A stretch of DNA of 7,849 nucleotides from Candidatus Omnitrophota bacterium. Lineage in GTDB: Bacteria > Omnitrophota > Gorgyraeia > Tantalellales > Tantalellaceae. The position numbers were made by a program, and so were the translations under genes. Positions 1 through 5,858 of the stretch are shown piece by piece; the stretch's first letter is position 1; each line of letters starts with the position of its first letter. Below the pieces are notes generated by a model. The model had not been told where the DNA came from. It ran no database searches and was given only the letters and a program-made list of their open reading frames with translations. The stretch is from NCBI GenBank assembly GCA_013204685.1, contig JABMSC010000209.1, positions 1 through 7,849 on the forward strand, in the 5' to 3' direction.

Positions 1-61
1 CCTGAACCAGTGAAGAGGCGCAGTTGCCCACGCCAATGATAGCGACTTTAATTTTGCCCAT
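1..61 (-). CDS. ino1: myo-inositol-1-phosphate synthase, N-terminal fragment (runs off the window)
   Basis: Only the first 20 codons are present; the rest lies beyond the left edge. They include KVAIIGVGNCASSLVQ, which matches the start of the NAD-binding Rossmann fold of bacterial and archaeal Ino1 proteins; I recall VAIVGVGNCASSLVQ from the mycobacterial enzyme. The family converts glucose-6-phosphate to inositol-1-phosphate with NAD, the first step toward inositol lipids and other inositol compounds. The ATG start at 61 has a GGGAG ribosome site nine bases upstream. A sigma70-like promoter about 75 to 100 bases upstream suggests transcription independent of tadA. The identification rests on a short but very characteristic motif. 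Confidence 0.82.
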   Translation of the reverse strand, partial: MGKIKVAIIGVGNCASSLVQ

Positions 62-136
62 GATCTTATTCTCCCTGTCTAAAATTATATAGTTGGATCT
101 ATGGCTTCAAAATAATATTAATACTATTGTCCAATC

Positions 137-164
137 ATTATACAATAAGGAAATTTGGAATCAA
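137..164 (-). promoter_or_regulatory. putative sigma70 promoter for ino1
   Basis: On the minus strand, TTGATT (159-164) lies 16 bp before a perfect TATAAT (137-142), in the gap between tadA and ino1. Transcription from here would leave a leader of about 70 bases before the ino1 ATG. A second, weaker candidate lies nearer the gene: TTGAAG (105-110), a 15-bp spacer, and TATAAT (84-89). The stretch is AT-rich, so chance matches are possible. Confidence 0.45.
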
Positions 165-189
165 AGAGATATCTCGGTGGCCGGGGATC

Positions 190-222
190 AGAAAAGAAAG
201 TGGCGAACACCGTACGCGGCAC
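190..222 (-). terminator. putative intrinsic terminator after tadA
   Basis: About 18 bases after the tadA stop the minus strand can fold into an imperfect hairpin (200-222). An outer GTG/CAC pair, a two-base CC bulge, GCG/CGC, one T-T mismatch and AC/GT enclose a GGT loop. The T-rich tract TTTCTTTTC (191-199) follows. The position and tail fit a rho-independent terminator separating tadA from ino1. The stem is short and interrupted, so this is tentative. Confidence 0.38.
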
Positions 223-240
223 ACAGTATACCGTACGAGA

Positions 241-690
241 TTACCGTTTTCGCAGAAAGAACTCCTGCATTATACCCCGGCAATCGGGTTCCATTGTTCC
301 GCTGACAACTTCTATATCATGATTGAATAGTCCCGGTTTTGTTAAGTTTATTGCTGAAGTGCAGGCACCTGTTTTTGAATCATTCGCGCCATAAACTATC
401 CGCCGTAACCGCGCAAGTATTGCCCCTCCCACACACATCGCACACGGCTCGACAGTCACATAAAGATCACACTCATTTAATCTTTCATTCTGCAAGTGCG
501 ACGCCGCCTGGGTTATCGCTATCATTTCGGCATGGGCCGTAGGATCCTTGAGTGTTTTTATCTGGTTGTGGGCTCTGGCTATAATTTGATCTTTATGAAC
601 GATAACCGCGCCAACGGGCACTTCATCCTCATCGAATGCCTTAATTGCTTCATTGAGGGCCTGTTTCATGTAAAGTTCATGTATATTCAT
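241..690 (-). CDS. tadA: tRNA-specific adenosine deaminase
   Basis: This 149-residue protein is the expected size for TadA, which deaminates the wobble adenosine (A34) of tRNA-Arg(ACG) to inosine so that it can read CGC and CGA codons. The N-terminal EVPVGAVIV strand (23-31) is typical. Motif HAEM (53-56) supplies zinc ligand H53 and proton shuttle E55. PCAMC (82-86) supplies zinc ligands C83 and C86. The following segment (Y100 to S111, with GANDSKTGA) matches the RNA-binding part of TadA rather than a cytidine or guanine deaminase. The ATG at 690 lies seven bases after the PP-loop gene stop. An AAGGA lies about 12 bases upstream, a slightly long spacing. The gene is therefore probably the last in the rrf2 transcription unit. 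A tRNA-modification role is shared with the preceding gene. Confidence 0.95.
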   Translation of the reverse strand: MNIHELYMKQALNEAIKAFDEDEVPVGAVIVHKDQIIARAHNQIKTLKDPTAHAEMIAITQAASHLQNERLNECDLYVTVEPCAMCVGGAILARLRRIVYGANDSKTGACTSAINLTKPGLFNHDIEVVSGTMEPDCRGIMQEFFLRKR

Positions 691-697
691 GCGAAAA

Positions 698-1699
698 TTA
701 TATCCTTATTTCGTCCAGGAACGCATCATCTTTTTTCTGAACGGTTACGGTTTTTGAATCTGCTCCGGTCTCGATCTGCACTTTAACTTCTTCACTTTCA
801 GCATCGGTATAGCGAGCCATTATGCCTGCTGCCAGTAACACATCTTCTTCGGTGCCCTGTCCTCTTCCTATGGCTGTCGGACCCGCCACTTCTTCTTCCG
901 GATAGAAGATTATGTCACTCTCCTCTTTGAGAGCGGAAAGCTGTTCATTCTCTTTTTCATTTCTTCCGACAATTACTTTGAAAAACGGACTTATCCTGAA
1001 ATGCCTGCCGACTTTAAGAAGTTCAACGTTCGCAAGATCAAAGACTCCCCTTGTCATAAGATCTCTCAGCCGTTTGGCAAAAAGTGGGTCCGTTAACAAA
1101 CACCCTCCGGCAGGACACGGGTAGTCCTTTATTCCAAAGTCTTTGGCAAGTTTTATTTGTGGGGTTCTATTCCGGCCGGTCAGGTCGAGAAATTTTTCTC
1201 TCTCAACCCATCCCTCACGTTCAGGAAGTGCCGGTTCCATAACTTTCGCGCAAAGAGGCCGTACTATAAGGTCCGTAAGGCCCGATTCTTTCTCGATCAA
1301 GCTCATAGCTCGCCTGTGCTGTGACATGGGCCTCTGCCCAAGCACTTCCCCGGTTACAACGAACGATGCACCTTCATCTTCCATGATTTCTCTGGCACGA
1401 GTAAACTTAAGGATCCTGCAATCTATACACGGATTAAGGTTTTTTCCATATCCATGTTTTGGGTTTTTGATAATGTCCAGGTATTCCTCTTTTAAGTGTA
1501 TTATCTTAAGACCCACTCCCACAAAATCAGAGATCTTTCTTGCGGACGAACCGCACCCCTTTGATCCGTCACACCTGCAGAATGAGGAGACAAAGTGAAG
1601 CGCAACCGTCTCTATTCCCTGATCAGCGATCATCTTTAAAGCCAGCGAGCTGTCAAGCCCTCCTGAAAGTAATACTATAGCCTTCATATTATTGGTCAT
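698..1699 (-). CDS. PP-loop ATPase, tRNA thiolation (ThiI/MnmA-like) family, with C-terminal NFACT-R-like domain
   Basis: The N-terminus carries the PP-loop SGGLDS (12-17), which binds and adenylates a substrate with ATP. The motifs NPKHGYGKNLNPCIDC (79-94), GEVLGQRPMSQHRRA (117-131) and PCPAGGCLLTDP (194-205) recall a family often annotated as a ThiI- or TrmU-like tRNA sulfurtransferase. The segment FKVIVGRNEKENEQL (240-254) looks like an NFACT-R/DUF814-type RNA-binding domain. Cysteines are abundant: C41, C43, C49, C91, C94, C195 and C200. The CxxC and CPAGGC pairs could bind metal or an Fe-S cluster or carry sulfur, which is inference. The start chosen is ATG 1699, which overlaps the rrf2 stop as TAATG. 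ATG 1687 (MKAIVLL) is equally plausible, and an upstream GTG at 1741 is unlikely. No clear ribosome site precedes either ATG, so translation is probably coupled to rrf2. The exact substrate is unknown. Confidence 0.8.
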   Translation of the reverse strand: MTNNMKAIVLLSGGLDSSLALKMIADQGIETVALHFVSSFCRCDGSKGCGSSARKISDFVGVGLKIIHLKEEYLDIIKNPKHGYGKNLNPCIDCRILKFTRAREIMEDEGASFVVTGEVLGQRPMSQHRRAMSLIEKESGLTDLIVRPLCAKVMEPALPEREGWVEREKFLDLTGRNRTPQIKLAKDFGIKDYPCPAGGCLLTDPLFAKRLRDLMTRGVFDLANVELLKVGRHFRISPFFKVIVGRNEKENEQLSALKEESDIIFYPEEEVAGPTAIGRGQGTEEDVLLAAGIMARYTDAESEEVKVQIETGADSKTVTVQKKDDAFLDEIRI

Positions 1700-2139
1700 T
1701 AGATATTGTACATTAAAGCCGAGTCTTTCTCTCTCCTGCACTTATTGATAAGGTCCTCCAATGTAACCGAGTTGAGGGTCTCCGCTATCTTGTCACTTAC
1801 CTCATCCCAGAGTTTTTTTGTAACTGATACTGACCCTTTAGAACTGCCGCGTGCGCTCTTCGTCTCCCCCACAAGATCGATGTTCCCTTCGATCGCGGTA
1901 ACAATGTCACCCACACTTATCTGGAGAGGCGCCTTTGCAAGAATATATCCGCCATGAGCCCCCCGGAAAGATCTCACAAGTCCCGATGCCTTTAAGGGAA
2001 TTATTATCTGACTCAAGTACTTTTCAGAGATATCTTCCCCCTCAGCAATGTCTTTAAGCATCACGGGATCACTACCGTCGTGAAGGCCTAACCTTATCAT
2101 AAGCCTGGTACCATATCTGCTTCTTGTTGAAAGTTTCAT
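1699..2139 (-). CDS. Rrf2-family transcriptional regulator lacking the Fe-S cysteines
   Basis: This 146-residue protein begins MKLSTRSRYGTRLMIRLG, the usual start of the Rrf2 winged-helix domain. The recognition region ISEKYLSQIIIPLKASGLV (37-55) and wing GAHGGYILA (60-68) follow, then DIVTAIEGNIDLV (78-90) and the terminal TLEDL helix (126-130). IscR-, NsrR- and RirA-type members carry three cysteines in the loop after the EG.I.LV segment. Here that loop (91-109) is rich in Ser, Lys and Gly with no Cys, and the only cysteine is C134. In this it resembles non-cluster members such as CymR. The ATG at 2139 is fixed by GGAGG at 2144-2148. An upstream TTG at 2205 in the same frame would run through the promoter and is rejected. 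The gene sits between a sulfite reductase and a thiolation-type enzyme, so sulfur or cysteine control is a reasonable inference. Confidence 0.9.
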   Translation of the reverse strand: MKLSTRSRYGTRLMIRLGLHDGSDPVMLKDIAEGEDISEKYLSQIIIPLKASGLVRSFRGAHGGYILAKAPLQISVGDIVTAIEGNIDLVGETKSARGSSKGSVSVTKKLWDEVSDKIAETLNSVTLEDLINKCRREKDSALMYNI

Positions 2140-2155
2140 TTTTCCTCCAATTACT

Positions 2156-2169
2156 ACTAGTTTGCTAGT
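2156..2169. promoter_or_regulatory. perfect inverted repeat, probable Rrf2 autoregulatory operator
   Basis: ACTAG (2156-2160) and CTAGT (2165-2169) form a perfect 5-bp inverted repeat around TTTG. It lies just upstream of the rrf2 ribosome site, about where transcription would begin from the proposed promoter. A dimeric repressor bound here could block initiation. Rrf2 proteins commonly autoregulate, but the link to this site is inference. Confidence 0.5.
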
Positions 2170-2176
2170 GTTTATA

Positions 2177-2205
2177 TAGATACCGCCATTTAGCCCTATT
2201 GTCAA
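2177..2205 (-). promoter_or_regulatory. putative promoter of rrf2 / PP-loop / tadA unit
   Basis: A perfect -35 TTGACA (2200-2205, minus strand) is followed after 17 bp by TATCTA (2177-2182), a poor -10, within the AT-rich run TATCTATATAAA. The predicted start near 2170 falls beside the inverted repeat. A weak -10 is common at regulated promoters. The sulfite reductase-like gene ends at 2221 with no terminator visible, so read-through from the siroheme operon is also possible. Confidence 0.5.
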
Positions 2206-2220
2206 GGGTTTTGTTGGAAG

Positions 2221-2949
2221 CTACTCCGCTTCCTCACCTATGGCTTTAAGGAAATTATCGCGTCCAATCTCTTCGATAAGAAGAGCCAGTCTCTGACGTG
2301 ATTTGGCGTTTTCTTTGAAAAATTTAACTACTTTTTCTATTATGTCCAGCACTTCATCCTCAGTGTAAACTTTGCTAAGTTTAAATCCCGTACGCGGAGC
2401 CCGTCCCCCGCACCCGCCAAGATATACAGCATAGCCTGTCCTCTTTTCAGGATGATTGATGTCCACCGCACCGTGAATTCCTATCTCTGACACCTCGGCT
2501 CTAGTACACATATTTGGGCAACCCGATACAACGATCTTGAACTTATGCGGAAGATCCATCGCACACTTGATCCCTTTCTCGTTCTCTATACGATCAAAAA
2601 GAGTGAATGTGTCTACAAGTCCCCGCTTACACCAGTTGTTTCCCGGGCAAGCGGTAGTTGCCCTCAGACGCGGTCCGGAAATACCGGCCGTGATCCCGGC
2701 TTTATTGATCTCTGCTTCTATCTTGTCTATATCTTCATACTTAATAAAAGGAACTTCTATCCCCTGGCGTACAGTGAGGTGCACCATACCCCTCGCATAC
2801 TCATCAGCAATCTCAGAAAGCTTCTCGAGGTGGCTAGAGTCATAGTTACCGGCAGGCATTCTTGTTCTTAAAGTAAACAGTCCTTCTTCCTTCTCTTGTA
2901 AGAATCCCCGCTTTTTCAGAGTATCGTAGTCTATTTTTTTACCGTCCAT
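2221..2949 (-). CDS. small siroheme/[4Fe-4S] sulfite/nitrite reductase-family protein
   Basis: At 242 residues this resembles low-molecular-weight assimilatory-type sulfite reductases of anaerobes and methanogens, about half the size of CysI or NirA. A ferredoxin-like half (about 20-85) contains RGMVHLTVRQGIEVPF (53-68), the usual substrate and siroheme contact region. The NIR_SIR half has C101-x5-C107 (ACPGNNWC) and C144-x3-C148 (GCPNMC). These four cysteines bind the [4Fe-4S] cluster, and by family rule C148 bridges to siroheme. KFKIVVSGCPN and EIGIHG are also typical. No extra ferredoxin cysteines are seen, so an outside electron donor is needed. The probable reaction is sulfite to sulfide; nitrite or a non-catalytic role cannot be excluded. 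The start at 2949 overlaps the hemL end by 11 bp and has an AAGGTG site. It is the last gene of the siroheme operon. Confidence 0.88.
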   Translation of the reverse strand: MDGKKIDYDTLKKRGFLQEKEEGLFTLRTRMPAGNYDSSHLEKLSEIADEYARGMVHLTVRQGIEVPFIKYEDIDKIEAEINKAGITAGISGPRLRATTACPGNNWCKRGLVDTFTLFDRIENEKGIKCAMDLPHKFKIVVSGCPNMCTRAEVSEIGIHGAVDINHPEKRTGYAVYLGGCGGRAPRTGFKLSKVYTEDEVLDIIEKVVKFFKENAKSRQRLALLIEEIGRDNFLKAIGEEAE

Positions 2950-4225
2950 TTTTCACCTTCTTTAAATGTTTAATTGCTTTTTGTGACGCTAATATGGTTT
3001 TTTCGATATCTTCGGTTGTGTGCGCAAAAGAAAGAAAGTTCGCTTCGTATTCAGATGGCGCAAAATATATTCCTTCTTCCAGTATTTTCCTGTAAAAAAT
3101 CTTGAAATCCTCTTTTTCTTTAAACTTAAAGCTGAACATTGTTCCGTAATATGACACTTCAAGATCTATCTCTTGCGCTCGGGCTTCCTCAAGTATAGAC
3201 TGTGCTAAATATTTCACGCTTCCCTCAAGCCTGTCATACTCGCCTTGGCGGGAACCGATGCTTCTGAGAGTAGCAATCCCCGCCTGCATTACAAGCGGGT
3301 TACCGGCAAAGGTAGATGCCTGATACACGTCCCCCACCGGAGCGAGTTTTTCCATAATCTTATTTTTACCGGCATAAGCGCCAATGGGCAGGCCTCCTCC
3401 TATTATTTTCCCGAACGTTACGAGGTCCGGTTCTATGCGTATGTCTTGCGCGAAAGTTCCATATGAAAACCTGAACCCTGTTATAACTTCATCAAAGATA
3501 AGGAGCGCCTTATGCTCTTGAGTTATTTTTCTGAGATGATCTAAAAACTCTTTATCGGGCGGCGTGACACCATAATTTCCGCCTACCGGCTCTACTATGA
3601 CTGCCGCTATTTTGCCGCCGTTTTCTTTGAATGTCCTGGCAATAGCATCTCTATCGCCATGATCAAGAACCAGCGTATGTTTTATAAAATCTTCCGGCAC
3701 GCCTCCCGAGAACGGAATATTAAGTGAAGCAAGCCCCGACCCTCCCTCAGCCAGGAACTGGTCCGCGTGCCCGTGATAACTGTTGGTGAATTTTATTATT
3801 TTTTCACGGCCCGTGAACCCGCGCGCAACCCTTACAGCGCTCATAACAGCTTCCGTGCCCGAGGTAACGAACCTCACCTTATCTATAAAAGGTACCGCCT
3901 CTTTCATGAGAGACGCAAGTTCTATCTCAGATGCGCCTGTTGTGCCAAAATTAAATCCATCTTCAGCGGCCTTTTTAACGGCATTCACAACTTCCTCGTG
4001 GGCGTGGCCCAGCATCATGGCCCCGTACGAAAGAACATAATCAATATATTCCTTCCCTTCATAGTCGTAAACATGCGCAGCTTTTCCTTTTTTTATAAGT
4101 ACCGGATCACCGCCTATGTGCTTAAAGGATCTGACGGGGCTATTTACACCACCGACAAGATGTTCCTTTGCGCGGCTTAATAATTTGCCGCTAAGCATAT
4201 TTTTTATCTTTGCTATTCCAGCCAT
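2939..4225 (-). CDS. hemL: glutamate-1-semialdehyde 2,1-aminomutase
   Basis: This 428-residue, full-length PLP enzyme converts glutamate-1-semialdehyde to 5-aminolevulinate, the second step of the C5 pathway. Motifs seen are GGVNSPVRSF (25-34), SGTEA (122-126, phosphate contact), SYHGHAD (149-155), IVEPVGGN (210-217), FDEVITGFR (244-252) and FGKIIGGGLPIGAY (271-284), where K273 should form the PLP Schiff base. STFAGNPL follows further on. These distinguish GSA aminomutase from ordinary class III aminotransferases. The ATG at 4225 overlaps the hemB end by 13 bp and has AAGGA nine bases upstream. An internal ATG at 4198 has no ribosome site. Unlike several neighbours, this enzyme is not shortened. 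Confidence 0.97.
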   Translation of the reverse strand: MAGIAKIKNMLSGKLLSRAKEHLVGGVNSPVRSFKHIGGDPVLIKKGKAAHVYDYEGKEYIDYVLSYGAMMLGHAHEEVVNAVKKAAEDGFNFGTTGASEIELASLMKEAVPFIDKVRFVTSGTEAVMSAVRVARGFTGREKIIKFTNSYHGHADQFLAEGGSGLASLNIPFSGGVPEDFIKHTLVLDHGDRDAIARTFKENGGKIAAVIVEPVGGNYGVTPPDKEFLDHLRKITQEHKALLIFDEVITGFRFSYGTFAQDIRIEPDLVTFGKIIGGGLPIGAYAGKNKIMEKLAPVGDVYQASTFAGNPLVMQAGIATLRSIGSRQGEYDRLEGSVKYLAQSILEEARAQEIDLEVSYYGTMFSFKFKEKEDFKIFYRKILEEGIYFAPSEYEANFLSFAHTTEDIEKTILASQKAIKHLKKVKNGR

Positions 4226-5142
4226 TTCGCCACATCCTTCGCATGATACGTTATAATAAGGTCTGCGCCGGCTCTCTTCAGAGAATGCAAGACTTCAAAC
4301 ACCATTTCTTTTTCTTTCCAAAAGTTTGATCGTGCGCCTTGCTTAACAAAAGAATATTCCCCGCTTACATTATAAACGGCCAGGGGAAAATCGAAACGGT
4401 CCTTTGCTTCTTTCACTATATCCAGATACCATAAAGCGGGTTTTACCATTACGATATCCGCTTTTTCGTTTATATCCTGGTTGATCCTGCCGATCGCTTT
4501 GGCCGCATCCTTATAATCCAGCTGGTAAGGCCGTCCTTCGCCGATCCTGGGAGCTGAATCGGCAACATCACGGAAGGGGCCGTACGCATTGGATTCAAAT
4601 TTTGCGGAATAACCCATTATCTTCGTTTCCGCAAAACCTCTTTTATCCAGCGCCTCCCTTATTGCTTTTACCTGTCCCTCGGCCATAGCAGAAGGCGCGA
4701 CATAATCAGCACCCGCCTCAGCATGCGAAACTGCGATCCTGCTCAGCGTTTTCAATGTCTTATCAATGTCAATGCTGTATTCTTTTTCCTTTTCCTTGAT
4801 TATCCCGCAGTGTCCATGCGTCGTATATGCACAGAGACAAACATCAGTCATAACTGTAATTTCGCTGATATTCTTTTTAATAAGCTGCACCGCCCGGGAG
4901 ACTATATTATCCTTTCCGAAAGAAGCGCTCCCGTCCCGATCCTTTTCATTGGGCACACCAAAGAGAAGCACCTTTTTTATTCCCAGATCCACCAGGTCGT
5001 CAATCTCCTCCAAAAGTACATCCGGGCTCATCTTGTACACCCCGGGCATCGAAGAGATCTCTTCACGCACACCTTTCCCTACCCTTACAAATAAGGGGTA
5101 TATGAGGTCTTCCAGGTTTATGCTGCCGCTCTTATTGCTCAT
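4213..5142 (-). CDS. hemB: porphobilinogen synthase (5-aminolevulinate dehydratase)
   Basis: The enzyme condenses two 5-aminolevulinates to porphobilinogen. The zinc site DVCLCAYTTHGHC gives C102, C104 and C112, marking a zinc-type enzyme. The Schiff-base lysines are K181 in GYSAKFESNAYGPFRD and K234 in MVKPALWYLDIV. YNVSGEYSF (257-265) matches the substrate lid region. The 309-residue length is somewhat short because the protein starts almost at the core (EDLIYPLFV from 11). It lacks most of the basic N-terminal arm that typical members use to build the octamer. The usual APSDMMDGRV segment reads APSAMAEGQV; SAM..GQV variants exist, but Glu for Asp is less usual. The ATG at 5142 overlaps the cobA stop as ATGA, with GAGGAG just upstream, so the short start is well supported and translation is probably coupled. 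Confidence 0.96.
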   Translation of the reverse strand: MSNKSGSINLEDLIYPLFVRVGKGVREEISSMPGVYKMSPDVLLEEIDDLVDLGIKKVLLFGVPNEKDRDGSASFGKDNIVSRAVQLIKKNISEITVMTDVCLCAYTTHGHCGIIKEKEKEYSIDIDKTLKTLSRIAVSHAEAGADYVAPSAMAEGQVKAIREALDKRGFAETKIMGYSAKFESNAYGPFRDVADSAPRIGEGRPYQLDYKDAAKAIGRINQDINEKADIVMVKPALWYLDIVKEAKDRFDFPLAVYNVSGEYSFVKQGARSNFWKEKEMVFEVLHSLKRAGADLIITYHAKDVAKWLE

Positions 5143-5858
5143 TTCTCCTCACATCCCACTGCTTCTCCCACCACTAATACCGCAGGCGGTTTTACCTTTT
5201 CTTTTTTTACCTTCTCTTCGATCGTTCCTATGGTCCCTCTCACGATGCGGGTATCTTTTCTCGTAGCTTTTTCAATAAATGCGCAAGGGATGTTTTCTTT
5301 CCGTCCACTTTTCTTGAGTGCCTTCACCACATTCTTTATATTTGCGACTGCCATAAGGTATACAAGTGTTCCCGCATCCGGCGCGTCTATTTCTGCGTTT
5401 TTGTCTTTTTTCCTGCCGGTTACTATCGCCACCGATTGAATTTTGTTTTTTATGGTCAGTGGTATCCCGAAGCTCTCAGGCCCCGCAATCGCTGAGGTTA
5501 TACCGGGAATAACTTCATGGTCCACTTTCTTCTCCCGCAGATATTTTGCTTCTTCTGACCCGCGACTGAAAATAAAAGGATCCCCTCCCTTAAGGCGGAC
5601 CACTGTTTTATGAATGAGCGATTTTTCGTACAAAAGACTGTTTGTCTCATCCTGTTCTTTCAGGTGCAGGCCATCGGCTTTTCCAACACATATTTTCTCA
5701 GCAGACTCTTTTGCATGTTCCAATAGTTCCGGAGCGGAAAGAAAGTCATACAACACACAATCCGCCCTCTTAAGAACATTGAGTCCTTTTACGCTTATCA
5801 ACTCCGGATCTCCGGGGCCTGCGCCGACTATATATACTTTTCCGTTATTGCTTTTCAT
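5139..5858 (-). CDS. cobA: uroporphyrinogen-III C-methyltransferase (SUMT), single domain
   Basis: This 239-residue protein is a complete SUMT that uses two S-adenosylmethionines to convert uroporphyrinogen III to precorrin-2, the branch point toward siroheme and cobalamin. It has VGAGPGDPELIS (11-22), VRLKGGDPFIFSRGSEEA (87-104), PGITSAIAGP (118-127), VTGRKK (146-151) and PAVLVVGEAV (225-234). The usual GIPLTHR is GIPLTIK here. It is neither fused to HemD, as in many anaerobes, nor to a CysG dehydrogenase domain. The ATG at 5858 overlaps the hemC end by 14 bp. Its GAGG site (5865-5868) lies inside the last hemC codons, so the short hemC end is woven into cobA initiation. With the adjacent sulfite reductase-like gene, siroheme is the likely product rather than cobalamin. 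Confidence 0.94.
   Translation of the reverse strand: MKSNNGKVYIVGAGPGDPELISVKGLNVLKRADCVLYDFLSAPELLEHAKESAEKICVGKADGLHLKEQDETNSLLYEKSLIHKTVVRLKGGDPFIFSRGSEEAKYLREKKVDHEVIPGITSAIAGPESFGIPLTIKNKIQSVAIVTGRKKDKNAEIDAPDAGTLVYLMAVANIKNVVKALKKSGRKENIPCAFIEKATRKDTRIVRGTIGTIEEKVKKEKVKPPAVLVVGEAVGCEEK

Noticed and set aside
62..330. Small plus-strand open frames (93-305 and 127-330)
   Set aside because: They overlap the tadA 3' end and the promoter/terminator gap and have no recognisable protein features.
1143..1598. Plus-strand open frame of 151 codons opposite the PP-loop gene
   Set aside because: It has no recognisable domain and lies wholly antisense to a well-supported gene.
2140..2205. Longer rrf2 starting at TTG 2205
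   Set aside because: It would begin inside the -35 TTGACA and translate the promoter and palindrome. The Rrf2 family start MKLSTRSRYG at 2139 has a GGAGG site.
2190..2208. CCCT/AGGG hairpin between the sulfite reductase-like gene and rrf2 as a terminator
   Set aside because: The stem is only four pairs, no T tract follows, and it overlaps the -35 element.
4766..5266. Plus-strand open frame of 166 codons opposite hemB and cobA
   Set aside because: Its hydrophobic, Ser/Leu-rich composition is what the complement of charged coding sequence gives; no motif is recognisable, and it spans two real genes.
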